Source of the DNA: an uncultured Ruminococcus sp.
GTDB taxonomy: Bacteria; Bacillota; Clostridia; Oscillospirales; Acutalibacteraceae
NCBI GenBank assembly: GCA_902803125.1
Contig: CADCOZ010000247.1
Location: 1 to 5,613, forward strand
DNA length: 5,613 nt
Direction: 5' to 3'
Position numbers and translations under genes: made by a program. A model generated the notes under the pieces. It had not been told where the DNA came from. It ran no database searches and saw nothing but the letters and a program-made list of their open reading frames with translations. Of this stretch, positions 1-5,552 are shown in pieces. The stretch's first letter is position 1, and every line of letters starts with the position of its first letter.

Positions 1-20
1 AAAAAAGTTTTCCCCCAAAC

Positions 21-39
21 CCCCTTTCAAAATTCGCTG
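21..39. repeat. 19-bp direct repeat, left copy
   Basis: The sequence cccctttcaaaattcgctg occurs here and again, identically, at 101-119, an 80-bp period. The two copies bracket the heptanucleotide array at 57-98. No gene is visible around it. The short GC-skewed stretch before it (A run, then C runs) also looks non-coding. Confidence 0.85.
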
Positions 40-56
40 ACTTGACCTAAATCAAC

Positions 57-98
57 ATTATTCACTATTCATTATTCATTATTCACTATTCATTATTT
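57..98. repeat. Heptanucleotide tandem array, six units
   Basis: Six consecutive 7-bp units can be read: ATTATTC, ACTATTC, ATTATTC, ATTATTC, ACTATTC, ATTATTT. The order is A-B-A-A-B-A, with the last base of the last unit changed. The array is AT-rich, non-coding and lies beyond the terminator of the vanZ-like gene. Short tandem heptamers of this type occur in intergenic DNA of several bacterial groups. Their function is unknown, and slippage-driven length change is the likely behaviour. Confidence 0.9.
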
Positions 99-100
99 CT

Positions 101-119
101 CCCCTTTCAAAATTCGCTG
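101..119. repeat. 19-bp direct repeat, right copy
   Basis: This is the exact second copy of the 21-39 sequence and directly follows the heptamer array. The remaining stretch to 168 has no recognisable gene or motif. Confidence 0.85.
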
Positions 120-168
120 TGTTGTTGTCTTTCAAGGTCTTTCCTTACCAAACTTCTGTACTCTATGC

Positions 169-198
169 AAAAAGAGCCGTCAGCAAGGACAGCTCTTT
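169..198 (-). terminator. Rho-independent terminator after the VanZ-like gene
   Basis: Read on the minus strand, an 11-bp stem (AAAGAGCTGTC paired with GACGGCTCTTT, one U-G wobble) encloses a 6-nt loop. The stem runs into a total of five U residues at its 3' end. It starts 18 bp after the stop codon of the VanZ-like gene, the right place to end the ruvX-vanZ transcript. Confidence 0.9.
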
Positions 199-216
199 GC
201 GGGTTTATGGTGTTTG

Positions 217-1269
217 TCACTCGCTTTTAAGGGGATGTTCGGAAACGGATTCATGCTGAGCAGAGGGGTTCTCGATGGTATCATCAAAGGCTTCCGCATC
301 GTCATCACCCATCGGCAAAGTGGTATTTTCGGACAGGTTTTCTTCCTTCGGCTGTTCTTCTTCGGAAGGCTCTTCGAGTTCAATCTGACTGACAGGGGTG
401 TAATCCAAGCTCAGCATCGTGCTGTCCTGTCCGTCCGTTATCAGGAACCGAATGCGGTCTATCAGCCGTTTGATGAAAAAGCCGACCAGTCCGCCGACAA
501 TATACAGAAGAATATCGTCCACATAGACCGAACCTGTATTGAAGGAGAATTGGAAGATTTCCAAGGCCAGACCAAAAGCAAAGGAAATGAAAATTATCTG
601 CCACCAACGTATTTTGGGATTCAGAATCAGCAGGCTGAAGCTCAGCGGCACCAGAATCAAACCGTTCCAGCACAGATATAAAGCACCCCATTCGGCGGCG
701 TTTTCCCAGCATTCACGAATACGGTCAAACGGTATGTAATAAATCGTTCGGGCAGTGGCAACGGACGGGGCATGAGGCAGAATCTGCACAAAAACAATCA
801 CTAAAATGTAGATGATCATCAACGCCCGCAGGGACAGTGACAGGAACCGGCAAAAACCCCGCCGTGATTCGTCCGTATCCTTGGCATCTTTGGCCAGCAT
901 ACGGAGTATCACCACCAGCAGAAACGGCACTGTCCAGAGAATGAACATCGTAATCAGCTGGTACTGTGAGATTGTCGGCCAAAAGCTGCCGCCATCGGTC
1001 AGAAAACCGTTGACGGTACTAAAAACAAACGCACCGGCGGTAATAATGGAATTGGTCAGCAAAGCCGCCCCCACCGCTTCATAGCGTTTGATAATAAACA
1101 GAAAAACAGCCGTTACCGCAAAAGCGGTCACAAAGACAATCGCCTGCGACAGTTCAACGGAAGCTGTCTGATTGCGGAAATCGTTGGGCAGTAAATATAA
1201 AATCAATCCCACAGCCATGGAAACAAACAATTCACCGATTGTCAGCTTATGGCTCGGAAGAACACTCAT
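217..1269 (-). CDS. VanZ-family integral membrane protein with acidic C-terminal tail
   Basis: The product has 350 residues. About eight hydrophobic stretches (roughly 12-28, 39-60, 64-86, 102-126, 145-165, 196-216, 223-243, 250-268) mark it as a polytopic inner-membrane protein. The VanZ-like core is the C-terminal half of the membrane part, with E237-x2-Q240 followed by VDDILLYIVGG (250-260), resembling the family pattern of Glu, Gln, Asp and a Gly-rich helix. VanZ in Enterococcus gives low-level teicoplanin resistance, but most family members have no known role and I infer none here. Residues from about 277 to 350 form a hydrophilic tail rich in Glu and Asp (about 22 of 74) and almost free of basic residues, probably disordered. 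The ATG overlaps the ruvX stop by 4 bp (ATGA), with GGAGG 8 nt upstream, so the two genes are translationally coupled. Family assignment is fairly sure; function is not. Confidence 0.83.
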   Translation of the reverse strand: MSVLPSHKLTIGELFVSMAVGLILYLLPNDFRNQTASVELSQAIVFVTAFAVTAVFLFIIKRYEAVGAALLTNSIITAGAFVFSTVNGFLTDGGSFWPTISQYQLITMFILWTVPFLLVVILRMLAKDAKDTDESRRGFCRFLSLSLRALMIIYILVIVFVQILPHAPSVATARTIYYIPFDRIRECWENAAEWGALYLCWNGLILVPLSFSLLILNPKIRWWQIIFISFAFGLALEIFQFSFNTGSVYVDDILLYIVGGLVGFFIKRLIDRIRFLITDGQDSTMLSLDYTPVSQIELEEPSEEEQPKEENLSENTTLPMGDDDAEAFDDTIENPSAQHESVSEHPLKSE

Positions 1270-1685
1270 AAGCCATTCCTCCTATAGCGTAAATAGTCCT
1301 CTAAAATAATCACGGCGGCCACACTGTCCACCACGGCTTTGCGTTTTTTGCCGCGGGTATCGGTGCGGTTCAGATAATGATGGGCGGTCACGGTCGTGCC
1401 GCGTTCATCCTGCAAAACAACAGGCCGTCCGCTGGTGCTTTGCAGAACCTCGGCAAAAGCTCTGACGTTTTGCGCACTTTCTCCTTCGGAACCGTCCATA
1501 TTGCGGGGCAGTCCCAAAACAATCTGTTCGGCACCGGTCTGCCGGCAAAGTGCCGTGATTTTTTCCGCCAGTGCATCGAAACGCACTTCTTTGATAACAG
1601 TCACCGGAGAGGCGATAATCTCATCTTTATCACATACCGCCACACCCGTGCGAACCCGTCCGTAATCGACCGATAAAATAACCAT
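1266..1685 (-). CDS. ruvX: RuvX/YqgF-family nuclease (Holliday junction resolvase-like)
   Basis: This cytosolic RNase H-fold protein of 139 residues matches the usual size of the family. Conserved blocks appear in order: SVDYGRVRTGVAV (5-17), IVLGLPRNMDGSEG (55-68), LQDERGTT (91-98) and VDSVAAVIILEDYL (119-132). The expected acidic active-site residues D7, E94 and D120 are all present. Family members have been tied to Holliday junction resolution and, in E. coli, to maturation of the 16S rRNA 5' end; which role applies here cannot be told from sequence. The ATG at 1685-1683 has a good ribosome binding site (GGAGG, 6 nt spacing). It overlaps the downstream VanZ-like gene by 4 bp. The gene often travels with alaS and DUF965 genes in Bacillota; here its upstream neighbour is instead a histidine phosphatase gene across 272 bp. 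Confidence 0.93.
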   Translation of the reverse strand: MVILSVDYGRVRTGVAVCDKDEIIASPVTVIKEVRFDALAEKITALCRQTGAEQIVLGLPRNMDGSEGESAQNVRAFAEVLQSTSGRPVVLQDERGTTVTAHHYLNRTDTRGKKRKAVVDSVAAVIILEDYLRYRRNGL

Positions 1686-1784
1686 ATCACCCCTCCTTTG
1701 TATTACGCAGACTCACGCCCCGTTTAACACACCAAGAACCTGTTCCATATCCCGCCGCAAAAACTCACGGCATATCAACACAAA

Positions 1785-1935
1785 AGTTTTTTGCGAGCTT
1801 TTCAAAGGCTTGCGGACGACACGAAGTTAGTCCCTTTAGGGATTCCAAGGGCAGAACCCTTGCTGGGAGGTTTGGAGGGAGTGCGGGTGTCCGGTGGACA
1901 CCTTGGCCGCAAGACTCAAAGCCCTCCAACATTCA
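1785..1935. other. Structured intergenic segment with several hairpins
   Basis: The 272-bp gap between the phosphatase gene and ruvX (1686-1957) holds no gene but a series of inverted repeats. They are an imperfect stem at 1793-1813 (GCGAGC with GGCTTGC), TCCC-TTTA-GGGA at 1831-1842, CAAGGG-CAGAA-CCCTTG at 1846-1862, and a perfect 7-bp stem GGTGTCC-GGT-GGACACC at 1886-1902. None is followed by a convincing U-run, so I do not call a terminator. The look resembles the degenerate palindromic intergenic repeats common in Clostridia (inference). No convincing ruvX promoter was found, so readthrough from the pyr unit is possible. Confidence 0.6.
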
Positions 1936-1957
1936 TTTTGTGGCGGTAGGGAGGATT

Positions 1958-2584
1958 TCAATCAGGTGATAATTTGGTCAGGTGGGCGGTGATGTTTTCT
2001 GCGATGACGGTGGGTAAAAGGTTTTCGTCAAATGTTACCATATTGACGGCCATGTTGACACCCAGCGGAACATCTTGTATGTGAGATAAATCCCAGCGGT
2101 GCAGATAACACATCATGTTGCGGATGGCACAGCCATGAGATACTACACAAATCGTTTTGCCCTGCTCTTTTGTGACAATATCCTTCAGGGCGGCACTGAC
2201 ACGGGCATAGACCTGTGCCATGTTTTCGCCTTCGGGGGCTTGGAAATCCGCAGGATGGTGCCGAAAAGCATCATAGGCTTCCGGATACCGCTGTTCAATC
2301 TCCGTCAACAGTACGCCTTCCCAAAGACCCGCATTGATTTCCGTCAGACGGTCGTCTACAATCATCGGCACTTGATGAAGGCGGTTCAGCCCTTCGGCGG
2401 TTTTCCTGGCTCGCTTTTTGTCGCTGACATAAATAATATCAATCGGTTCATTGGCCAAAAAAGCCGCCGTGCATTCAATCTGCCGCTGACCGAATGCGGT
2501 AATGTCCGTATCAATGCGTCCCTGAAAATAGTGGTGAAAATTGCCTTCTGCCTGACAATGCCGTACCAATATCATTTTTGTCAT
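1958..2584 (-). CDS. Histidine phosphatase superfamily protein (phosphoglycerate mutase-like)
   Basis: This 208-residue cytosolic protein is of the branch-1 histidine phosphatase type. The catalytic motif is at the N-terminus, LVRHCQAEGN (6-15), with R8 and the phospho-accepting H9. The usual RHG is RHC here. Further family residues are S54 and R58 in VSDKKRARKTAEG, acid E82 in TEINAGLWEG, and the second histidine H150 in VVSHGCAIR (147-155). All catalytic residues are present, so it should be active. Substrate is unknown: relatives include alpha-ribazole phosphatase (CobC), phosphoserine phosphatase and broad-range sugar-phosphate phosphatases, and no cobalamin genes are nearby. The ATG at 2584 has AAGGAAGG 8 nt upstream. 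It starts 36 bp after pyrD on the same strand with no terminator between, so it is probably the third gene of the pyrK-pyrD transcript. Confidence 0.9.
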   Translation of the reverse strand: MTKMILVRHCQAEGNFHHYFQGRIDTDITAFGQRQIECTAAFLANEPIDIIYVSDKKRARKTAEGLNRLHQVPMIVDDRLTEINAGLWEGVLLTEIEQRYPEAYDAFRHHPADFQAPEGENMAQVYARVSAALKDIVTKEQGKTICVVSHGCAIRNMMCYLHRWDLSHIQDVPLGVNMAVNMVTFDENLLPTVIAENITAHLTKLSPD

Positions 2585-2620
2585 GGGACTTTCCTTCCTT
2601 CTTTTTTTCCGATTTGCTTG

Positions 2621-3532
2621 TCAATAAGCCTGAATGGTATGGGTCAGCTCGGTAACCGATGTCATGCCGTTTTCGTCCAAATAACGGTTCAGCCCTTCGG
2701 CTATCTTGATGGGGGCATAGGGGTCGGTGAATAATACCGTACCGATCTGAATGGCATCTGCACCGGCTATCATCATTTCCACCGCATCCTGCCATGTGCT
2801 GATACCGCCCAAACCTACCACGGGAATCTTGACGGCCTTCTTGACCTGCCAAACCATGCGAACCGCTACCGGAAATACCGCCGGTCCCGACAGGCCGCCG
2901 GTGTTGTTGGTAATAATCGGACGGCGGGTTCTGATATCGATCCGCATACCTGTGAGGGTGTTGATCAGCGATACCGCATCGGCACCTTCACTTTCAGCGG
3001 CTTGGGCAATAGCGGCAATATCCGCCACATTCGGTGACAATTTGATCATCAGCGGCTTTCGGCAAACTTTTCGAACCGCTTTGGTCACAGCCGCCACGCT
3101 TTCACAGGACGTGCCGAACTGCACACCGCCTTCCTTGACGTTCGGACAGGAAATATTCAGTTCTATCATGTCAATATCGGTATCGGACAGGATCTCTGCC
3201 ATGCGGCAGTAATCTTCCAAGGAACTGCCCGCCACGTTGGCTATCGCCACGGTATCCTGCTGTAACAGCCACGGCAAATCTTCCTGCATAAAATGCTCCA
3301 CGCCGGGATTTTGCAGACCGACTGCATTCAGCATTCCCATGGGCGTTTCTGCGATTCTGGGCGGCGGATTGCCCGGACGTTCCAACAAGGTGGTGCCTTT
3401 GCAGGAAATACCGCCAAAGACCGACAGCGGATAGAATTCGCTGTATTCCCGCCCGAAACCAATGGTACCCGAAGCGGCTATTATCGGGTTTTTGAATGTT
3501 ACACCGGCTATTTTCACACTTAAATCCGCCAT
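2621..3532 (-). CDS. pyrD: Dihydroorotate dehydrogenase B, catalytic subunit (class 1B)
   Basis: This subunit oxidises dihydroorotate to orotate in de novo pyrimidine synthesis. It is a cytosolic FMN-containing TIM barrel that pairs with PyrK to pass electrons to NAD+. The 303 residues match the class 1B length. Visible motifs are ASGTIGFGREY (20-30), SCKGTT (43-48, FMN-contacting K45), NAVGLQNPG (69-77), and NISCPN (126-131). The catalytic base is Cys129, the class 1 feature, rather than Ser of class 2. Others are KLSPN (164-168), TGGLSG (211-216), VGLGGI (239-244) and IQIGTVL (261-267). The ATG at 3532 is chosen because GGAGG lies 8 nt upstream and the protein then begins with the family-like MADLSVKIAG. 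An in-frame ATG at 3583 would add 17 residues inside pyrK without support. The start is 2 bp beyond the pyrK stop, a tight coupling. Confidence 0.96.
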   Translation of the reverse strand: MADLSVKIAGVTFKNPIIAASGTIGFGREYSEFYPLSVFGGISCKGTTLLERPGNPPPRIAETPMGMLNAVGLQNPGVEHFMQEDLPWLLQQDTVAIANVAGSSLEDYCRMAEILSDTDIDMIELNISCPNVKEGGVQFGTSCESVAAVTKAVRKVCRKPLMIKLSPNVADIAAIAQAAESEGADAVSLINTLTGMRIDIRTRRPIITNNTGGLSGPAVFPVAVRMVWQVKKAVKIPVVGLGGISTWQDAVEMMIAGADAIQIGTVLFTDPYAPIKIAEGLNRYLDENGMTSVTELTHTIQAY

Positions 3533-3534
3533 GC

Positions 3535-4332
3535 TTATCCCTCCTTTTTCACAGCGGGCGGCTGGGGCTTTTCGCCGTCCCAAGCGACTGCTTCACTGCT
3601 GAATACGGGTCCGTCTTTACAGACGTGCCGATACACCACACGGTCACCGTCTTTAACAGCCACCGCACAGCCCAAACACGCCCCGACACCACACGCCATA
3701 CGCTGTTCAAGCGATACCTCACACGGTACGCCGTACTGCTGTGCCATCTTTGCAATATTCCTGAGCATCGGCGTGGGACCGCAGGCACAAATTCTGTCGG
3801 CTCCTTCTATCACTTCTGCCAGCGGCTGTGTCACAAAGCCGTGAATGCCATAGGAACCGTCATCGGTTGTGATAATCACCCTGCCGGCCGCCTGCCGGAA
3901 ATCTTCTTCTAAAATAACCGCTTCTTTATGACGGAAACCGTTGATCACGATGGCATTACTGCCGCATTGTTTGGCACTGTACAGCATCGGCGGCACACCG
4001 ATACCGCCGCCAATAAAGATGGTCTTTTCGTTCGGGTGCAGGGTAAAGCCGTGACCGAGCGGTGCAATAATATTGACCGTTTCCCCTACTCTTGTCTGTG
4101 CCATCAGAGCCGTGCCTTCTCCCCGCACTTCAAAGACCAGACGAATGACATCTCCTTCCACATCACAAACGGAAATCGGACGGCGAAGGGTTTTGGACGG
4201 CACGAGTACCTGTACAAACTGTCCGGGTTTTGTGAGGGCGGCCAGAGCCGGATTCCTCAGCCGGAAATCATATATGGTGGGCGTGAGCTGGTACTTTTCC
4301 ACCAGTTCACAATCTTGTGCATCATATTTCAA
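3535..4332 (-). CDS. pyrK: Dihydroorotate dehydrogenase B, electron transfer subunit
   Basis: This 265-residue FAD and [2Fe-2S] subunit carries electrons from the FMN of PyrD to NAD+. The N-terminal FAD-binding domain has RRPISVCDV (50-58). The NAD-binding domain has IGGGIGVPPML (107-117), TTDDGSYGIHG (155-165) and CACGPTPML (182-190). The C-terminal cluster loop supplies four cysteines in the PyrK pattern: C214, C219, C222 and C238. All are intact, and the length is normal for the family. The start codon is TTG at 4332-4330, preceded by AAGGAAGG with 6 nt spacing; there is no in-frame ATG nearby, and the N-terminus fits the family. The gene leads the operon behind the promoter at 4368-4395, with a leader of about 30 nt, too short for PyrR attenuation. 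pyrD follows after 2 bp. The other pyr genes are not in the window. Confidence 0.96.
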   Translation of the reverse strand: MKYDAQDCELVEKYQLTPTIYDFRLRNPALAALTKPGQFVQVLVPSKTLRRPISVCDVEGDVIRLVFEVRGEGTALMAQTRVGETVNIIAPLGHGFTLHPNEKTIFIGGGIGVPPMLYSAKQCGSNAIVINGFRHKEAVILEEDFRQAAGRVIITTDDGSYGIHGFVTQPLAEVIEGADRICACGPTPMLRNIAKMAQQYGVPCEVSLEQRMACGVGACLGCAVAVKDGDRVVYRHVCKDGPVFSSEAVAWDGEKPQPPAVKKEG

Positions 4333-4367
4333 CAGAATCCTTCCTTTCAGACTAAATTTCTACCTTT

Positions 4368-4395
4368 ATTATAACATAAACTCTCCTTCCTGCAA
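4368..4395 (-). promoter_or_regulatory. Sigma-A type promoter of the pyrK-pyrD operon
   Basis: On the minus strand a -35 box TTGCAG (4395-4390) is separated by 16 bp from a perfect -10 box TATAAT (4373-4368). Two 7-base A-tracts lie just upstream (4400-4406 and 4410-4416) and resemble an UP element. The predicted start is near 4361, about 30 nt before the TTG start codon. Confidence 0.8.
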
Positions 4396-4423
4396 AACAT
4401 TTTTTTCAATTTTTTTCAGGAAG
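4386..4423. promoter_or_regulatory. Possible operator: inverted repeat over the pyrK -35 region
   Basis: CTTCCTG (4386-4392) and CAGGAAG (4417-4423) are perfect 7-bp inverted repeats with centres 31 bp apart, close to three helical turns. The first arm overlaps the -35 box. Two T7 tracts 10 bp apart fill the loop and should bend the DNA. This could be a binding site for a dimeric regulator, but chance is possible. Confidence 0.35.
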
Positions 4424-4479
4424 TTATTGCCCTGTTATCAGCCGCTTTGGTAAGAGTCTTTTAACATGGAAAGTCGTCA

Positions 4480-4643
4480 CCGATATCCTGATAAATCATA
4501 CAGAAACAAAAACCGCCGGTCATGCGGCAGGATTCCTGTTTTCATAGGATACCGATGGTATATGTTCATCGACATCTGCTTGGGAAAGTTTCGCCTGTCG
4601 GCTCGGCACTTCTGCCTACGGCAGAGGTTTCCACCGAAAACCT
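4480..4643. other. Hairpin-rich intergenic segment upstream of the pyrK promoter
   Basis: The 461-bp gap between hepT and pyrK (4333-4793) contains no gene I can support. This part holds many inverted repeats: CGATATCCT (4482-4490, approximate) against AGGATACCG (4546-4554); CCGCCG/CGGCAG (4513-4530); CGATG/CATCG (4553-4557 with 4567-4571); TCTGCC-TAC-GGCAGA (4611-4625); and AGGTTT/AAACCT (4625-4630 with 4638-4643). Such density suggests a structured RNA or a decayed palindromic repeat element. I do not recognise a known riboswitch class: the FMN, PyrR, T-box and THF signatures I looked for are absent. Confidence 0.5.
4508..4530 (-). terminator. Candidate second terminator upstream of pyrK
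   Basis: On the minus strand, CTGCCG-CATGAC-CGGCGG forms a 6-bp GC-rich stem (one U-G pair) followed directly by five U residues. It lies between the stronger terminator at 4663-4692 and the pyrK promoter. It may be a backup stop, or the end of a small RNA made from the structured segment. Confidence 0.45.
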
Positions 4644-4662
4644 GCACTCTTTATTTCTGGGC

Positions 4663-4692
4663 AAAAAAATGCGTCCGACAAAAGTCAGACGC
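4663..4692 (-). terminator. Rho-independent terminator of the mntA-hepT operon
   Basis: On the minus strand GCGTCTGAC-TTTT-GTCGGACGC forms a stem of 5 plus 3 bp around one internal mismatch, followed after one A by seven T residues. It lies about 100 bp after the hepT stop. It is embedded in the 61-bp repeat, and a copy sits at 5553-5581. Confidence 0.88.
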
Positions 4693-4724
4693 AAACATTC
4701 TGTGCGGTCACGCACTTTCTAAAG
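4664..4724. repeat. 61-bp direct repeat, left copy (terminator plus second hairpin)
   Basis: These 61 bases are identical to 5553-5613; the start-to-start distance is 889 bp. The repeat contains the terminator stem (4671-4692) and a perfect 5-bp hairpin GTGCG-GTCA-CGCAC (4702-4715). Identity extends over sequence not needed for termination (4693-4724), so this is a true duplicated element rather than two similar terminators. The two copies bracket the mntA-hepT operon. Confidence 0.93.
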
Positions 4725-4793
4725 GTACTGAAAAAGATATTTTCATAAGCCCCTCTTGGATTGGAATGCGGTGTATAATCACAAAGAAATCCC

Positions 4794-5132
4794 TCAATCT
4801 GTCAATTTTTCAACAGATGCAATAAAATCATCCATTTCATCAAATATAACATCTGCGATAATTGACCAGTTTATTCCATCGTAATCATGAATCAAGCGAT
4901 GTCTTAGGCCGGACACAACACTCCACGGAATAGCCGGATATTTTTTCTTAAAATCAGAAGTAAGCATATAAACCTGTTCCCCGATATTATACAGAGGTGT
5001 TGTAACAGCCCATTGGGAAAATTCATCATCCAAAAGCAATTCCCGTGTGATATTATGCTCCGCTAATTGCTTTTTAAGAGAAGTCCATGTATGGATAATC
5101 TTTTTAATACGTTCCTTGTCAGAAATTTTCAA
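4794..5132 (-). CDS. hepT: HepT-like HEPN RNase toxin of a HEPN/MNT toxin-antitoxin pair
   Basis: This 112-residue, largely helical cytosolic protein has the HEPN RNase motif R-x4-H-x-Y: R77, H82 and Y84 in GLRHRLIHDYDGI (75-87). YNIGEQV (48-54) matches another conserved patch of the family. Studied HepT toxins act as dimers that cleave RNA, including tRNA 3' ends, and the partner MntA silences them by AMPylating the motif tyrosine; Y84 would be the target here (inference from homologues). The start is TTG at 5132-5130, overlapping the mntA stop by 4 bp (TTGA), with AGGAG about 10 nt upstream inside mntA; no better ATG exists. The stop is followed about 100 bp later by a terminator. The coding region is AT-rich (17 G+C in 60 at 4801-4860, against 34 in 60 at 2941-3000 in pyrD), pointing to separate ancestry. 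Confidence 0.93.
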   Translation of the reverse strand: MKISDKERIKKIIHTWTSLKKQLAEHNITRELLLDDEFSQWAVTTPLYNIGEQVYMLTSDFKKKYPAIPWSVVSGLRHRLIHDYDGINWSIIADVIFDEMDDFIASVEKLTD

Positions 5133-5419
5133 GCAATTTTCACTCCTTCTCTCATGATACTATCGTAAAATGGTGTGCCTTCATTTACTTCACTTATTTC
5201 AAAAACATCAGCATTGATGCCGAGGGTTTCTCGTAAATCCTCCGCAAAGGCAAAAATATTTGATTTCTTGAAATAACGTCCACCAAAAACAACAATATCT
5301 ATATCGGAATCAGGCGTTTCTTCTCCTCTTGCATAAGAGCCGAACAAAAGTGCATATTCTGCATGATAGCGAGCAAGAAGGCTTTTGACACATTCTTCTA
5401 TTTCTGATCTTGTGAGCAT
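5129..5419 (-). CDS. mntA: MntA-like minimal nucleotidyltransferase antitoxin
   Basis: This 96-residue single-domain protein is of the DNA polymerase beta-type nucleotidyltransferase superfamily. The signature G27-S28-x10-D39-x-D41 is exact (GSYARGEETPDSDIDIV), and D71 in NADVFEI is the likely third metal-binding carboxylate, so the enzyme should be active. Characterised homologues use ATP to attach AMP units to the tyrosine of the HepT R-x4-H-x-Y motif, neutralising the toxin. The ATG at 5419 is preceded by AGGAAGGAG with 6 nt spacing, stronger than the hepT signal. That fits an antitoxin made first and in excess. It is the first gene of the operon, under the consensus promoter at 5452-5481. 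AT-rich like hepT. Assignment as antitoxin rests on motifs plus the overlapping hepT gene. Confidence 0.92.
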   Translation of the reverse strand: MLTRSEIEECVKSLLARYHAEYALLFGSYARGEETPDSDIDIVVFGGRYFKKSNIFAFAEDLRETLGINADVFEISEVNEGTPFYDSIMREGVKIA

Positions 5420-5451
5420 AAAAAACTCCTTCCTCAGTAATTCTGAATACT

Positions 5452-5481
5452 ATTATAACCCATACCGATTGTATATGTCAA
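5452..5481 (-). promoter_or_regulatory. Strong consensus promoter of mntA-hepT
   Basis: On the minus strand a perfect -35 TTGACA (5481-5476) and perfect -10 TATAAT (5457-5452) are separated by 18 bp. The expected start near 5445 leaves a leader of about 26 nt before the mntA ATG. I see no clear palindromic operator, so constitutive expression is likely. Confidence 0.88.
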
Positions 5482-5552
5482 CCGACAACAACATTTCATT
5501 ATGATGATATTTACGGATATTTCATAGAACAATTCGCAAACCCGACTGTGCC

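Noticed and set aside
1686..1740. Promoter for ruvX (TTAAAC and TAATAC 16 bp apart)
   Set aside because: Both boxes are poor matches and lie so close to the ribosome binding site that almost no leader would remain.
2382..2701. 17-bp identity (2382-2398 and 2685-2701) between the phosphatase gene and pyrD
   Set aside because: Both stretches encode Ala-Glu-Gly-Leu-Asn-Arg in the same frame with the same codons; most likely coincidence of peptide and codon use.
3533..3583. Upstream in-frame ATG that would lengthen PyrD by 17 residues
   Set aside because: It lies inside pyrK, lacks a ribosome binding site, and the added residues are not family-like. The ATG at 3532 has GGAGG at the right distance.
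4333..4361. PyrR-binding leader or attenuator before pyrK
   Set aside because: The predicted leader is about 30 nt and shows no antiterminator-terminator pair.
4708..4746. 12-codon minus-strand reading frame MKISFSVPLESA
   Set aside because: The purine-rich stretch is only 3 nt from the ATG and the peptide is very short. It is kept only as a clue to the origin of the repeat.
4756..4779. Plus-strand TATAAT with upstream TTGGAT, antisense to hepT
   Set aside because: The spacing is 12 bp and no other -35 box fits, so it is not a convincing promoter.
4466..4825. 119-codon plus-strand reading frame across the hepT-pyrK gap
   Set aside because: It runs through the repeat, the hairpins and the terminator, ends inside hepT, has no recognisable domain and no good ribosome binding site.
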